Below, piece by piece: positions 26,401 to 33,674 of a DNA stretch of 64,000 nt. The translations under genes were made by a program, and so were the position numbers. Every line of letters begins with the position of its first letter. Position 1 is the first letter of the stretch. The notes below the pieces were generated by a model, which was not told where the DNA came from, made no database searches, and saw nothing but the letters and a program-made list of their open reading frames with translations. This DNA is from CAYXAA01 sp964462985 (GTDB lineage: Bacteria; Pseudomonadota; Alphaproteobacteria; Rhizobiales; Stappiaceae), in contig CAYXAA010000025.1 of NCBI GenBank assembly GCA_964462985.1, positions 1 through 64,000 of the forward strand. Reading direction: 5' to 3'.

Positions 26401-26625
26401 ACCACCAACATTTTCTGGGGGCCAATGGCGATCTCGATGATCGGCGGTCTCACCGTGGCCACTTTCCTGACGCTGCTGTTCCTGCCGGCGCTCTATGCAC
26501 TGTGGTTCCGTCGCCGGCTCGATCAGCGCGAGAGCAAACCCGCCGATGCTGCAGAGGCACCGAACCCCACCCAGGACGACGATCATCGGACTTCGGTGAT
26601 CCCGATACGGCAGGCGGCGGAGTAA
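23461..26625 (+). CDS. RND-family efflux pump permease
   Basis: Inner-membrane proton-driven exporter of 1,054 residues, the normal RND length. It has the first helix (about 12-32), large periplasmic loop 1 beginning with NEDPTFTVKVMVVTAAWPGA, the TM4 region LILSLGLLVDDAIIAIEMM with the Asp pair of the proton relay, a second large loop after about residue 560, and a final helix block ending in a charged tail. The presence of the two adjacent Asp residues supports a working pump. Start is coupled to the adaptor stop. It belongs to the AcrB/HAE-like branch; substrates cannot be predicted. A strong bidirectional terminator follows. Confidence 0.93.
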   Translation: MSGFNLSAWALRHQALVLFLILSLAAVGAWSYMKLGRNEDPTFTVKVMVVTAAWPGATAEEMQEQVADRIETRLQTLPYLDRIDTYSRPGFTASQVILADSAPPEVVADLWYQARKKVGDLRSELPSGVLGPFFNDEYSDVFVKVYALTAPHTTWSEFSDLAEKVRQGFLAVSGVEKVQLFGEQDQKIFVEISYAKLATLGVPADAIFQALSAQNSVVPSGEVDTPTERVQVRVTGKLDGVEAVAAVPIEAGGRTFRLGDIATVRSGIEDPQSYVTRYNGEPAIMVGVAMATGHNVMELGEALDHRAEILTHQLPAGVELHQVSDQPAVVEEAISEFVFKFVVAISIVLLVSFLSLGFRTGIIVALSVPLTLAGTFLVMLQMGIDLQRISLGALILSLGLLVDDAIIAIEMMVVKIEQGWDRFRAATFAWTSTAFPMLTGTLVTAAGFLPVGFARSSAGEYAGGIFWVVTIALLISWIVAVVFTPYLGLKLLPTSLERRAAAHGGKDEDAIYRTPVYNRLRAVISWAVRRRLLVVLSTVGLLVAGGFGMTMVQKQFFPNSSRPELLVELRGPEGASFELTDREARKLEVWLEQSPDLDYFTTYVGAGAPRFFLAYNPALPNPNYALILIQTKGGEHRERLLSELRARFAAEEGPVRGRATRLELGPPVGHPVQFRVTGSDPEESRRIAAQVRDIMEANPKIRDVELQWGEKVKSVRLEVDQDRARALGLTTEEVAQTLQALLTGYEVTSLRDGRHSVGVVVRATEAERSQLEDLGNLVLTVRDGRPVPVAQVARVSYTAEEPILWRRSRETVLTVRADVLDGVQAPDVTAELAPLMAALEQTLPPGYRIEAGGAAEESEKANVALAEVFPVMIGVMLLLIMIQMQSFSKTVIVFLTFPLGLIGAVAALLIADAPFGFVAILGVIALGGMIMRNTLILADQIDHDLAAGATMRQAIVESTVRRTRPVVLTALAAVLAFLPLTTNIFWGPMAISMIGGLTVATFLTLLFLPALYALWFRRRLDQRESKPADAAEAPNPTQDDDHRTSVIPIRQAAE

Positions 26626-26680
26626 CGCCATTCGCCGCTGGCCGCGGCCCGGGCGCTCGCCCCGCGGTCCGGGCCAAGGA

Positions 26681-26717
26681 CGTTTCCCGGTCGGGTGCAA
26701 CACCCGACCGGGAAGCG
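26681..26717. terminator. Bidirectional intrinsic terminator between RND permease and threonine dehydratase
   Basis: A 17-bp stem (CGTTTCCCGGTCGGGTG at 26681-26697 against 26701-26717, one G:T pair) with a CAA loop lies between convergent genes. T/A tracts are short, but the stem is the strongest in the window. Confidence 0.8.
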
Positions 26718-26756
26718 TTCCTTGCCGCGCCGCCTGGATCCGCCCGGTCCTCGTCC

Positions 26757-27743
26757 TCAGCTTCCCAGCGCCCGCATCAGCATTGCCGGTTCGATGTTGC
26801 CGCCCGACAAAATCAGGGCGACGGTGCGGCCCTTGACCGGCAGCTTGCCCGTGAGCACGGCCGCGAGCGCCACGGCGCCGCCCGGCTCGACCACCAGCTT
26901 CAGTTCGTTGAAGGCGAAGGCGACCGCTGCAAGCGCCTCCGCGTCGCTGACGACGAGGCCCTCCCTTGCGCGGCGCGAGGTGATGGCAAAACCAAGTTCT
27001 CCCGGGGAGGGGGACATCAGAGCGTCACACACCGAGCCGCCCTCGGCCGGGTTTCCGAGCCTCTCCCCCGCGGCGAGCGAGCGGGCATAGTCGTCGAATC
27101 CCTGAGGCTCGACGGGATAGATCGCGCAGTCGGGCAGCAAGGTCTCGAGCGCGAGCGCGATGCCACCGGTCATGCCGCCGCCACCGCAGCAGGTCAGCAT
27201 CGCTTCGGGCTCAAGCCCGAGGGCGGCGGCCTGCTCGGCAATCTCGACGCCGATCGTGCCCTGACCGGCGATGACGCCCGCGTCATTATAGGGATGGACA
27301 AGGGTGGCGCCGGTGCGGGCGGAGATCTCGGCGGCGATCGCGTCGCGGTCTTCGCGGCCGCGTTCGTATGTCACCACTGCGGCGCCGGACCGCTCGGTGC
27401 GAGCTTTCTTGAGCGCTGGCGCATCCGAGGGCATGACGATGGTGGCCGGCATGCCGATCAACCGCGCCGCCTCGGCAACGCCCTGGGCATGATTGCCCGA
27501 GGAGCAAGCGACAACGCCCTTGCTCCGTTCGCTTTCGGGAATCAGCGACAGCCGATTGTAGGCGCCGCGGAACTTGAACGAGCCGGTGCGCTGCAGCGTC
27601 TCGGGCTTGATGAGAACGGTGCCGCCGGTGAGGTCGTCAAGGAAGGGAAACCGGAGTAGCGGCGTTACGCTAGCGACACCGGCAATCCGGGCGCGGGCGG
27701 CAGCGACGTCGTCGAACACGGGCGGGGGGAGCGAGTGCTGCAT
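26757..27743 (-). CDS. Threonine/serine dehydratase (PLP-dependent)
   Basis: Fold-type II PLP enzyme that deaminates threonine or serine to the 2-keto acid. The 328-residue protein has the PLP Lys in GSFKFRGAY (Lys 57), SSGNHAQG (81-88) for substrate binding and the phosphate-binding GGGG (187-190). It lacks the C-terminal ACT-like regulatory domain of biosynthetic IlvA, so it is the short, catabolic type or a serine racemase/3-hydroxyaspartate dehydratase relative. The ATG at 27743-27741 follows AGGAGG with a 7-nt spacer; the reading to 27797 is not needed. It converges on the RND operon across a strong terminator. Confidence 0.9.
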   Translation of the reverse strand: MQHSLPPPVFDDVAAARARIAGVASVTPLLRFPFLDDLTGGTVLIKPETLQRTGSFKFRGAYNRLSLIPESERSKGVVACSSGNHAQGVAEAARLIGMPATIVMPSDAPALKKARTERSGAAVVTYERGREDRDAIAAEISARTGATLVHPYNDAGVIAGQGTIGVEIAEQAAALGLEPEAMLTCCGGGGMTGGIALALETLLPDCAIYPVEPQGFDDYARSLAAGERLGNPAEGGSVCDALMSPSPGELGFAITSRRAREGLVVSDAEALAAVAFAFNELKLVVEPGGAVALAAVLTGKLPVKGRTVALILSGGNIEPAMLMRALGS

Positions 27744-27837
27744 CGAAAGGCCTCCTGCTTCCCTCGTCCGATAGCAGGGGCATCCGTCCCTCGGCAACGC
27801 AAAGATTGTCCCGGTGACAGCGCGCCTTTACTCGGTC

Positions 27838-28872
27838 TCAAGCCGCCTCGGCCTGCCGCCCCGTGTCGTATGCCGCGGTGCAGTTGGCCAGGAACTGCCG
27901 GGCACTCTCGGTCCAGGTGTAGCCGAGCGCAACCTCCCGGCAACGTTCGCGCGACAGGTCGAGGGCTGCGAGCGCGGCGCGGCCGAGATCCGCGTTAAGG
28001 ACGCCCGCGCCGGTGCTGCCGATAATGTCCAGCGGCCCCGTCACGGGGAAAGCGGCCACCGGCACGCCGCAGGCGAGCGCCTCCAGAAGGACGTTGCCGA
28101 AGGTGTCGGTCAGGCTTGGGAACACGAAAACGTCGGCGCTGGCATAGTGGCGGGCAAGATCCTCTGCGGTCCTGGCGCCGGTGAAATGGACTGCCGGGTA
28201 GCGCTTCTTCAGCGCCTTGAGCAGCGGTCCGTCGCCGACCACCACCTTAGAGCCAGGCAGGGGAAGGTCGAGGAAAGCCTCGATGTTCTTTTCCACCGCG
28301 ACGCGGCCGACATAGATGAAGATCGGCCGCGGCAGGTTGTCCGGCAGCACAGAACCCTCGTGCGGCCGGAACAGGTCGTGGTCAATGCCACGCGACCACC
28401 GCATCAGGTTGGTGAATCCATGCGCGGCGAGGTCGGCCTCGAGCGAGGGTGTTGCCACCATGCAGCCCTGGCCGGCGTTGTGGAAGTGACGCAGCCAGGC
28501 GTAGGACCAGGCCTTCGGGATCGGGAACCGCGCGGAGACGTATTCGGGAAAGCGGGTGTGGTAGCTCGTGGTGAAGACCCGGCCTCTCCCGCGCGCAACG
28601 CGGGCAGCGATCAGCCCCAGCGGCCCTTCGGTGGCGATGTGCAGGTGATCGCAGCCGCATTGGTCGATTCGGCGGCGCACGGCGGCTACGGTCGTCAGCG
28701 ACAGCCGGATCTCGGGATAGGTTGGGCAGGGCAGGGTCCTGAACGCCTGCGGCGTCAGGAACTCGACACTTACGCCCATCCTGATCAGTTCGGCCGCCGT
28801 CCGCTCCAGGGACCGCACGACGCCGTTGATCTGAGGATGCCAGGCGTCGGTGACGATAAGGATGGATGTCAT
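27838..28872 (-). CDS. agt: GT4 glycosyltransferase, Agt-like glycolipid synthase
   Basis: Predicted membrane-associated transferase that adds glucose or glucuronate to diacylglycerol to make phosphorus-free glycolipids. The 344-residue protein has the GT-B fold: N-terminal HPQINGVVRS glycine segment (about 12-21), the middle IYVGRVAVEKN donor-site motif, GDGPLL and the E-x7-E region in DTFGNVLLEALACG. Its ATG overlaps the stop of the upstream phosphodiesterase gene (ATGA), so the two are coupled. The same PlcP-Agt pair is known from Agrobacterium, Sinorhizobium and marine bacteria as the phosphate-starvation lipid remodelling module, and a Pho box precedes the operon. Family alone would allow other acceptors; context gives the assignment. 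Confidence 0.8.
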   Translation of the reverse strand: MTSILIVTDAWHPQINGVVRSLERTAAELIRMGVSVEFLTPQAFRTLPCPTYPEIRLSLTTVAAVRRRIDQCGCDHLHIATEGPLGLIAARVARGRGRVFTTSYHTRFPEYVSARFPIPKAWSYAWLRHFHNAGQGCMVATPSLEADLAAHGFTNLMRWSRGIDHDLFRPHEGSVLPDNLPRPIFIYVGRVAVEKNIEAFLDLPLPGSKVVVGDGPLLKALKKRYPAVHFTGARTAEDLARHYASADVFVFPSLTDTFGNVLLEALACGVPVAAFPVTGPLDIIGSTGAGVLNADLGRAALAALDLSRERCREVALGYTWTESARQFLANCTAAYDTGRQAEAA

Positions 28873-29672
28873 GCGGCGGCCTGGGCGCGCGCCGCCGGCG
28901 CCGGAACCTCCTCCGGCCTCGTCTGGTCCGCCCATCGTATCACCTCGAAGGTTCCGTCGTGATGCTCGACGACGGCCGTGCAGCTTTCGACCCAGTCCCC
29001 GGTGTTGATATACTGGATGCCCCAATCGCGGTGGTTGGCGGCATGATGGATATGGCCGCAGATCACGCCCTCGACATCGCGCCTGCTTGCCTCAGTGGAA
29101 AGCGTCTCCTCGAACTTGCCGATGAAGTTCACCGCGTTCTTGACCCGGAACTTGGCCCAGGCCGACAGGGACCAGTAGGTCAGGCCGACCCGGCGCCGCA
29201 GGGCATTGACGACGGTGTTGAGGTTGAGCGCGGTGACATAGGCCCAGTCGCCGAAGAAGGCGAGCCAACGGGCGTGGCGAACGACCACGTCGAACCGGTC
29301 GCCGTGGATGATCAGGAACCGGCGACCGTCGGCGGCGGTGTGAATCGCCTCGTCGACCACCTCTACGCCGCCGAAATGCGTGCCGAGGAAACCGCGCAGG
29401 AACTCATCGTGGTTGCCCGGCGTGTAGATGATCCGGGCGCCTTTTCGCCCCTTGCGCAGAAGCTTCTGGATGACATCGTTATGGGTCTGGGGCCAGTACC
29501 AGGAGCGGCGCAATCTCCAGCCATCGACAATGTCGCCTATCAGGTAAATCGTCTCCGCATCGTTGTATCTGAGGAAGTCGAGCAGCAGGTCGGCCTGGCA
29601 TCCCCTGGTGCCGAGATGGATGTCGGAGAGGAACAGGGCCCGATGGTGCTGCGGCTCAGGCCTCGCGGACAT
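28869..29672 (-). CDS. plcP: PlcP-like metallophosphoesterase (phospholipase C of lipid remodelling)
   Basis: Predicted to release the phosphate head group from membrane phospholipids, giving diacylglycerol. The 267-residue protein is a calcineurin-like phosphoesterase with the full metal set: SDIHLG (16-21), GDIVDGW (46-52), GNHDE (86-90), HGDRFD and GHIHHA. It resembles UDP-2,3-diacylglucosamine hydrolase (LpxH/LpxI-type annotations are common for it), but pairing with the Agt-like glycosyltransferase and the Pho box point to PlcP as described in Sinorhizobium. The ATG at 29672-29670 has CGGAG 7 nt upstream; the reading to 29912 would run through the Pho box and the SDR promoter. Confidence 0.82.
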   Translation of the reverse strand: MSARPEPQHHRALFLSDIHLGTRGCQADLLLDFLRYNDAETIYLIGDIVDGWRLRRSWYWPQTHNDVIQKLLRKGRKGARIIYTPGNHDEFLRGFLGTHFGGVEVVDEAIHTAADGRRFLIIHGDRFDVVVRHARWLAFFGDWAYVTALNLNTVVNALRRRVGLTYWSLSAWAKFRVKNAVNFIGKFEETLSTEASRRDVEGVICGHIHHAANHRDWGIQYINTGDWVESCTAVVEHHDGTFEVIRWADQTRPEEVPAPAARAQAAA

Positions 29673-29719
29673 GGCGAAACTCCGGATTGCAAGATGCCGG
29701 CACCATAAACGCGATTCAA

Positions 29720-29737
29720 ATCTCAGGAGTATGACAG
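29720..29737 (-). promoter_or_regulatory. Pho box upstream of plcP-agt
   Basis: Read on the minus strand, CTGTCAT-ACTC-CTGAGAT is an 18-bp direct repeat with 4-bp spacing. The first half is the perfect PhoB half-site and the second matches 5 of 7. It lies about 48 bp before the plcP start, with a TTTATGGT stretch about 10 bp beyond it as a possible -10 region. This fits phosphate-starvation activation. Confidence 0.75.
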
Positions 29738-29935
29738 TCCATTGCCAGCGGGCGGGCACCATCGATCCGGGCAGCGTGTGTACGCATGCCGCGTTGGCGC
29801 TTGGGAAATGCGCATGATCGGGAAGTGTTGTGGAACGGCAGCCTTGCCCTTGCGCCGTCGACCGGCCTTTGCCACCGTGCGTCGACACACCGGCCCACGG
29901 ATTGGTCGGCAACCTTCCAACAGTGGAGACTAGGC

Positions 29936-30715
29936 ATGGATCTCGGGATAGCGGGCCGCAGGGCCATCATTTGCGCCTCGAGCCGGGGATTGGGCTATGG
30001 CTGCGCCATCGCGCTTGCGGAGGCGGGATGCGACGTCGTGATCAATGGTCTCGACGGCATACGTCTTGAAGCAGCGGCGGCAAGGATCCGGGAACAGACC
30101 GGCGCCAAGGTCACGGCCGTCGTCGCCGACGTGTCGAGCCCGGAGGGGCAGGCCGACCTCCTCGCCGCCTGTCCGGAGCCCGACATCCTCGTCAACAACA
30201 ACGGCGGACCGCCGCGCCGCGACTTCCGCGAGCTCGATCGCAAAGCGATGGTGGAGGGCGTGATCCAGAACATGGTGACGCCGATCGAGCTGGTACAGCG
30301 GGTGATCGACGGCATGGCGGATCGCCGCTTCGGCCGTATCGTCAACATTACCTCGCTCAGCGTGCTGATGCCGATCGACGGTCTCGACCTGTCCAGCGGT
30401 GCCAGGGCCGGCCTGACAGCATTTCTTGCCGGCATCTGCCGCACCGTCGCCGATCGCAACGTCACGATCAACAACCTGCTGCCGGGCAAGATGGACACCG
30501 ACCGGCTGCGCGGCGGCTTTGAGCGGGCGGCTGCAAAGACCGGCAAATCGATCGACGAGATCAGGCGCGAGCAAGCGGAGGAAATTCCCGCCCGCCGCTA
30601 CGGAACGGCGGACGAATTCGGCAAGGTCTGCGCGTTCTACTGCTCGGCCCATGCCGGCTATGTCACCGGTCAGAATATTCTCGTCGACGGAGGCCTTATT
30701 CCCACGGCGTTCTGA
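29936..30715 (+). CDS. SDR-family protein with altered catalytic site
   Basis: Rossmann-fold protein of 259 residues of the short-chain dehydrogenase/reductase superfamily, FabG-like in length. The cofactor loop is ASSRGLGYG (about 14-22) rather than TGxxxGxG. ILVNNNGGPP replaces the NNAG motif, and the YxxxK catalytic pair is replaced by SSGAR (Ser for Tyr, Arg for Lys), although the preceding NITSLS serine remains. This defines an SDR subgroup often annotated as 3-oxoacyl reductase whose chemistry I cannot assign. The ATG at 29936 follows GTGGAGACTAGGC. It is divergent from plcP-agt and convergent with the FadL porin across a terminator. Confidence 0.8.
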   Translation: MDLGIAGRRAIICASSRGLGYGCAIALAEAGCDVVINGLDGIRLEAAAARIREQTGAKVTAVVADVSSPEGQADLLAACPEPDILVNNNGGPPRRDFRELDRKAMVEGVIQNMVTPIELVQRVIDGMADRRFGRIVNITSLSVLMPIDGLDLSSGARAGLTAFLAGICRTVADRNVTINNLLPGKMDTDRLRGGFERAAAKTGKSIDEIRREQAEEIPARRYGTADEFGKVCAFYCSAHAGYVTGQNILVDGGLIPTAF

Positions 30716-30737
30716 GGGGCCGATCTGCCACAAGCAA

Positions 30738-30759
30738 AGGGCGGGATCGCTCCCGCCCT
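30738..30759. terminator. Bidirectional terminator between SDR and FadL genes
   Basis: AGGGCGGGA and TCCCGCCCT form a perfect 9-bp stem around TCGC between convergent genes, 23 bp after the SDR stop. Confidence 0.75.
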
Positions 30760-30785
30760 CGGCACGTCCCGGCTATGGCTGCGTG

Positions 30786-32108
30786 TCAGTATTTGGCGAC
30801 GATCGGCTCTTCCAGCATGCCGCTCGGGCCGCCCCAGCGATAGCGCAGCGAAGCGCTGATGATGTTGACATTGGCCTCGGCGCTGCCGACGAAGGAACCG
30901 AGCAGCGGATTATAGTCCTGATGGCCCGGGACGATGTCGATGTCGGCGTCGGACGCGAAGATGTGGCTGTAGCCGAGGTCGAAGGACAGGTTGTCCATCA
31001 CGTTGTAGCTGAGGCCCGCCGACAGCCAGAAGCGGTCGGTATCCGGCAGCCGGGTCGAGCGGATGTCGTCATCGATCGGCGACAGCTCGTAGCCGACACC
31101 GGCGCGAACCGTGAGCCGCTCGTTGAAGTCATACTCGCCACCAAGCGCGAAGAACCAAGCGTCATCGTAGTTGAAGTGCAGTGTCTGCAGCGGTGCGCCG
31201 TTGGCAGCCGCCCGCACCACCGGGTTCTTGAGCCGGCTCCAGTTGGTCCATTCGACCGTACCGAGCAGGCGGAACTTGTCGGTGATGCGCTGCTTGGCAG
31301 ACAGGGTGACCACGTCCGGCGTCATCAACTTGGCGGTGATCGGCGTGGTCGTGCCCGGGGCACCCGGAACGTGCAGGTCCCCCTCGAGCTTATATCCGAT
31401 CGCCGACCGGTAGCCGAGACCGATCTCGGTGCCCTCGAACGGTGTGAAGGTCACACCCGCGGTCGCGCCGACGCCGATGTCGTCACCGTCGAGGATCGCC
31501 GAGGGGAAACCGAGCAGGACATTCGGGAAGGCCTGCTTCAGCGAGACCTCGAGATATTGCACCTGGAGCCCGACGGCGACGGAGAACATCTCGTTGATCT
31601 TGTAGCCGACGATCGGGTTTGCGTTGATCGAAAACACCTCCGACGACCGAGAATAGAACTGGCCGGCCCAGTTCTGGTCCGGTTTGGTCGCCAGGCCGAA
31701 GGGTGAGTTCACCGCGAGGCCAAAATAGAGCCTCTCGTTGAACTTGTAGGCGGCATAGGTCGAAGGCACGAAGGCGTCGATGGCGATGTCGCCGGCCGGA
31801 GCCGAACTGGTGACGACGCCGGGAACGAGGCCGTTCGACGTGAACGTGCCGGTGACGTCGGACTCCGGAATGATCAGCGATCCATGCGCCTCGATCGTGA
31901 GACCGTCGCTCACACCGGTGATCGTGGCCGGGTTCCAGAACACCGATGATACGGACGGTCCCGTCGTACCGTTACCGGCGAACGACATTCCCTGGTAATA
32001 CGCACTCTGTTCGCGCAAGGCAAAGGCACCAGCCAGTGTCTGGGTGGCATACAGCGCGCCAGCAAGTGCGGTCACTGTAAAGGCCAGTATCCTTGTCTTT
32101 TTTGACAT
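30786..32108 (-). CDS. FadL/OmpP1/TodX-family outer membrane transporter
   Basis: Outer membrane beta-barrel for uptake of long-chain fatty acids or other hydrophobic compounds. The 440-residue protein has a signal peptide (MSKKTR, hydrophobic stretch, cleavage near TLA-GAFAL at about 26/27) and the family N-terminus GAFALREQSAYYQG that forms the hatch, followed by SVFWNPATI. Alternating hydrophobic beta-strands fill the rest, ending in YRWGGPSGMLEEPIVAKY. The ATG at 32108-32106 has GGGAGGAA some 11 nt upstream. A 12-bp palindrome 75 bp before the start is a possible operator. Functional partner in the window: the acyl-CoA ligase at 9.9 kb. Confidence 0.9.
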   Translation of the reverse strand: MSKKTRILAFTVTALAGALYATQTLAGAFALREQSAYYQGMSFAGNGTTGPSVSSVFWNPATITGVSDGLTIEAHGSLIIPESDVTGTFTSNGLVPGVVTSSAPAGDIAIDAFVPSTYAAYKFNERLYFGLAVNSPFGLATKPDQNWAGQFYSRSSEVFSINANPIVGYKINEMFSVAVGLQVQYLEVSLKQAFPNVLLGFPSAILDGDDIGVGATAGVTFTPFEGTEIGLGYRSAIGYKLEGDLHVPGAPGTTTPITAKLMTPDVVTLSAKQRITDKFRLLGTVEWTNWSRLKNPVVRAAANGAPLQTLHFNYDDAWFFALGGEYDFNERLTVRAGVGYELSPIDDDIRSTRLPDTDRFWLSAGLSYNVMDNLSFDLGYSHIFASDADIDIVPGHQDYNPLLGSFVGSAEANVNIISASLRYRWGGPSGMLEEPIVAKY

Positions 32109-32535
32109 GCCTGCATTTCCTCCCAACGCAATTGCTGGCGTGTTGTCCATTGGCGTGCTTCGTGCCACCAACATGCGACAAGCTGAACGTTCAGACAATT
32201 TGCTGTTTCCTGCAGGTAGAGCCTCGAAAAGGTGGGCAGGTGCCAAAAATCAATACTCTGGGGCTACACAGCGAGGGAGGGTTGGCCAGCTTACGTTACT
32301 GACACCGCCGAATTTTCGATGGTTTCACGCTGTGCGGCACCCGTTCAAGATCAATTGCCTAAAATTTGAGCAAGCGTCCCCGCGGATGCAGCGGCAGAGG
32401 AATTTCCGGTATTGTTGCGTGTTTGCAACGTAGGGCTGGCGCATTTTCGACGTTGAACCTGTCTTTTGTGCCGAGACCGCTGAGTCGGGAGGGGCGGAGA
32501 AAGGTGATTCTTGTCGCCCGACCGGGCCGGACGAC
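32109..32535. other. 427-bp intergenic region upstream of the FadL gene
   Basis: No supported gene; short readings here have no ribosome-binding site or family likeness. It is less GC-rich than its surroundings. It holds the palindrome at 32183-32194 on the FadL side and a small GTTGC...GCAAC inverted repeat (32414-32429). Both flanking genes are on the minus strand, so it is the FadL promoter region plus the 3' end of nothing recognisable. Confidence 0.5.
32183..32194. promoter_or_regulatory. Perfect 12-bp palindrome upstream of the FadL gene
   Basis: CTGAACGTTCAG lies 75 bp before the FadL-family start codon. Its GAACGTTC core resembles sites of TetR-type fatty-acid regulators in broad shape, but I cannot name the binding protein. 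Confidence 0.45.
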
Positions 32536-33585
32536 TCAATTCAAGCGAGAGCGCTTGCGTGCGCCACGCAGCGCGCGGTAGCGGAGCACTTCGTCGGGAA
32601 TGCCATTCGGATTGCGGCCGAGCCAGCGATAGCGCAGCTTCAAGAACGCGGCGAACGCGTAGGGCCCGATTCCGGTTTCCTTCATCAGCATCGCCACCGC
32701 GCCATCAGCGTCCGAGCGGAACGTGTCGCGGACCGAAGCCTCGCGCAGCCTGAGATGGCGGGCGACAAGCCAGACCAAGCCGTCGATGTCGCCGCGTTCG
32801 ACCAAGGTGAGCAGGATGTTCTCGAACGACAGCTCACCCGAGACGATCTGAATGCACAGTTCGTGCTTGGTGAGCAGCTTGCCGCCGACCTCAAGCCCGG
32901 TGTCCCGCGCATCGGCGACCGCGCGGCCGGCAAGCTGCGCAAGAGCACCGTCGTCTGCAAGAGCCTGTCCCAGGACGGGGGGCAGCAACGGGCAATTCGA
33001 CTCCGCAATCAGCGTCACATCGTCGTGGAACTGGCCGTCTTCGCGGCAACGCTTGGCCATCGCGCCGAGAAGCCGTGGATCAGAATTCGCGATGATCAGC
33101 AGCGCCAGCATGGCACGGACGGAAAAATCCGCCCCAGGATTGTGCAGGGCGGCGTTCACGACGGCAAAGGAACCCCGTGCCACCAGCGGTTCAACGAGGC
33201 GGCTGGGAAGGCTGGCGCGTCGGGCAATCGCGAGCCGGTGCCGGTCGGTCCGGTTGCGGGCAACCTCGAGCAGCGTCTCCAGGCTGATGACCGGGGAATG
33301 CTGAAGCACGGGCTCGCACAGCTCGAATGGCTCCTTGGCGAGCCTGTCGGCAAGCGCGGTCGTGATCCTGGCGGTCTTGGCCAGGCGAACGACGATGTCC
33401 ATCCGCGCCGCATGATCAAGCTGGTCGAAGATGTCGAGGACAAGCGCAGAAAAGAGGTTGCGCTCGACCGGCGTCGGCTCGTGCGTCCCGGATTCGGCGT
33501 ATTGCGCACCGATCAGGCGAACGAGCTCCGATCGTGCCGACGGCTCGCGAATGCGCGCCAGATCCTCCAGGCGCTGCCTCAGCAT
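32536..33585 (-). CDS. DUF2336 domain-containing protein
   Basis: Cytoplasmic, largely helical protein of 349 residues with HEAT-like alternation of helices (repeated L..LA..R pattern, e.g. ADRLAKEPFELCEPVLQHSPVI). This is the DUF2336 family, common in Hyphomicrobiales and Caulobacterales and of unknown molecular function. The ATG at 33585-33583 follows AGGAGG. No enzyme motif or membrane segment is visible. It lies 89 bp downstream of the CheZ-like gene on the same strand and may share its transcript. Since several DUF2336 proteins accompany signalling genes, a scaffold or regulator is possible, but this is conjecture. Confidence 0.8.
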   Translation of the reverse strand: MLRQRLEDLARIREPSARSELVRLIGAQYAESGTHEPTPVERNLFSALVLDIFDQLDHAARMDIVVRLAKTARITTALADRLAKEPFELCEPVLQHSPVISLETLLEVARNRTDRHRLAIARRASLPSRLVEPLVARGSFAVVNAALHNPGADFSVRAMLALLIIANSDPRLLGAMAKRCREDGQFHDDVTLIAESNCPLLPPVLGQALADDGALAQLAGRAVADARDTGLEVGGKLLTKHELCIQIVSGELSFENILLTLVERGDIDGLVWLVARHLRLREASVRDTFRSDADGAVAMLMKETGIGPYAFAAFLKLRYRWLGRNPNGIPDEVLRYRALRGARKRSRLN

Positions 33586-33674
33586 CGCTCCTCCTGCGCG
33601 GAACGCCCGTCATATCCGCTAGGCCAGCGCATCCGGCCGTGCGGCCATGACAAGGGTCCGGTGGCCTCCGCCGG

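Noticed and set aside
26502..28962. Two long plus-strand frames antisense to threonine dehydratase and the glycosyltransferase
   Set aside because: Shadow frames; both minus-strand genes have full catalytic motifs and good starts.
29673..29912. N-terminal extension of the PlcP-like protein by 80 residues
   Set aside because: It would cover the Pho box and promoter; the extension is unlike the family, and ATG 29672 has a ribosome-binding site.
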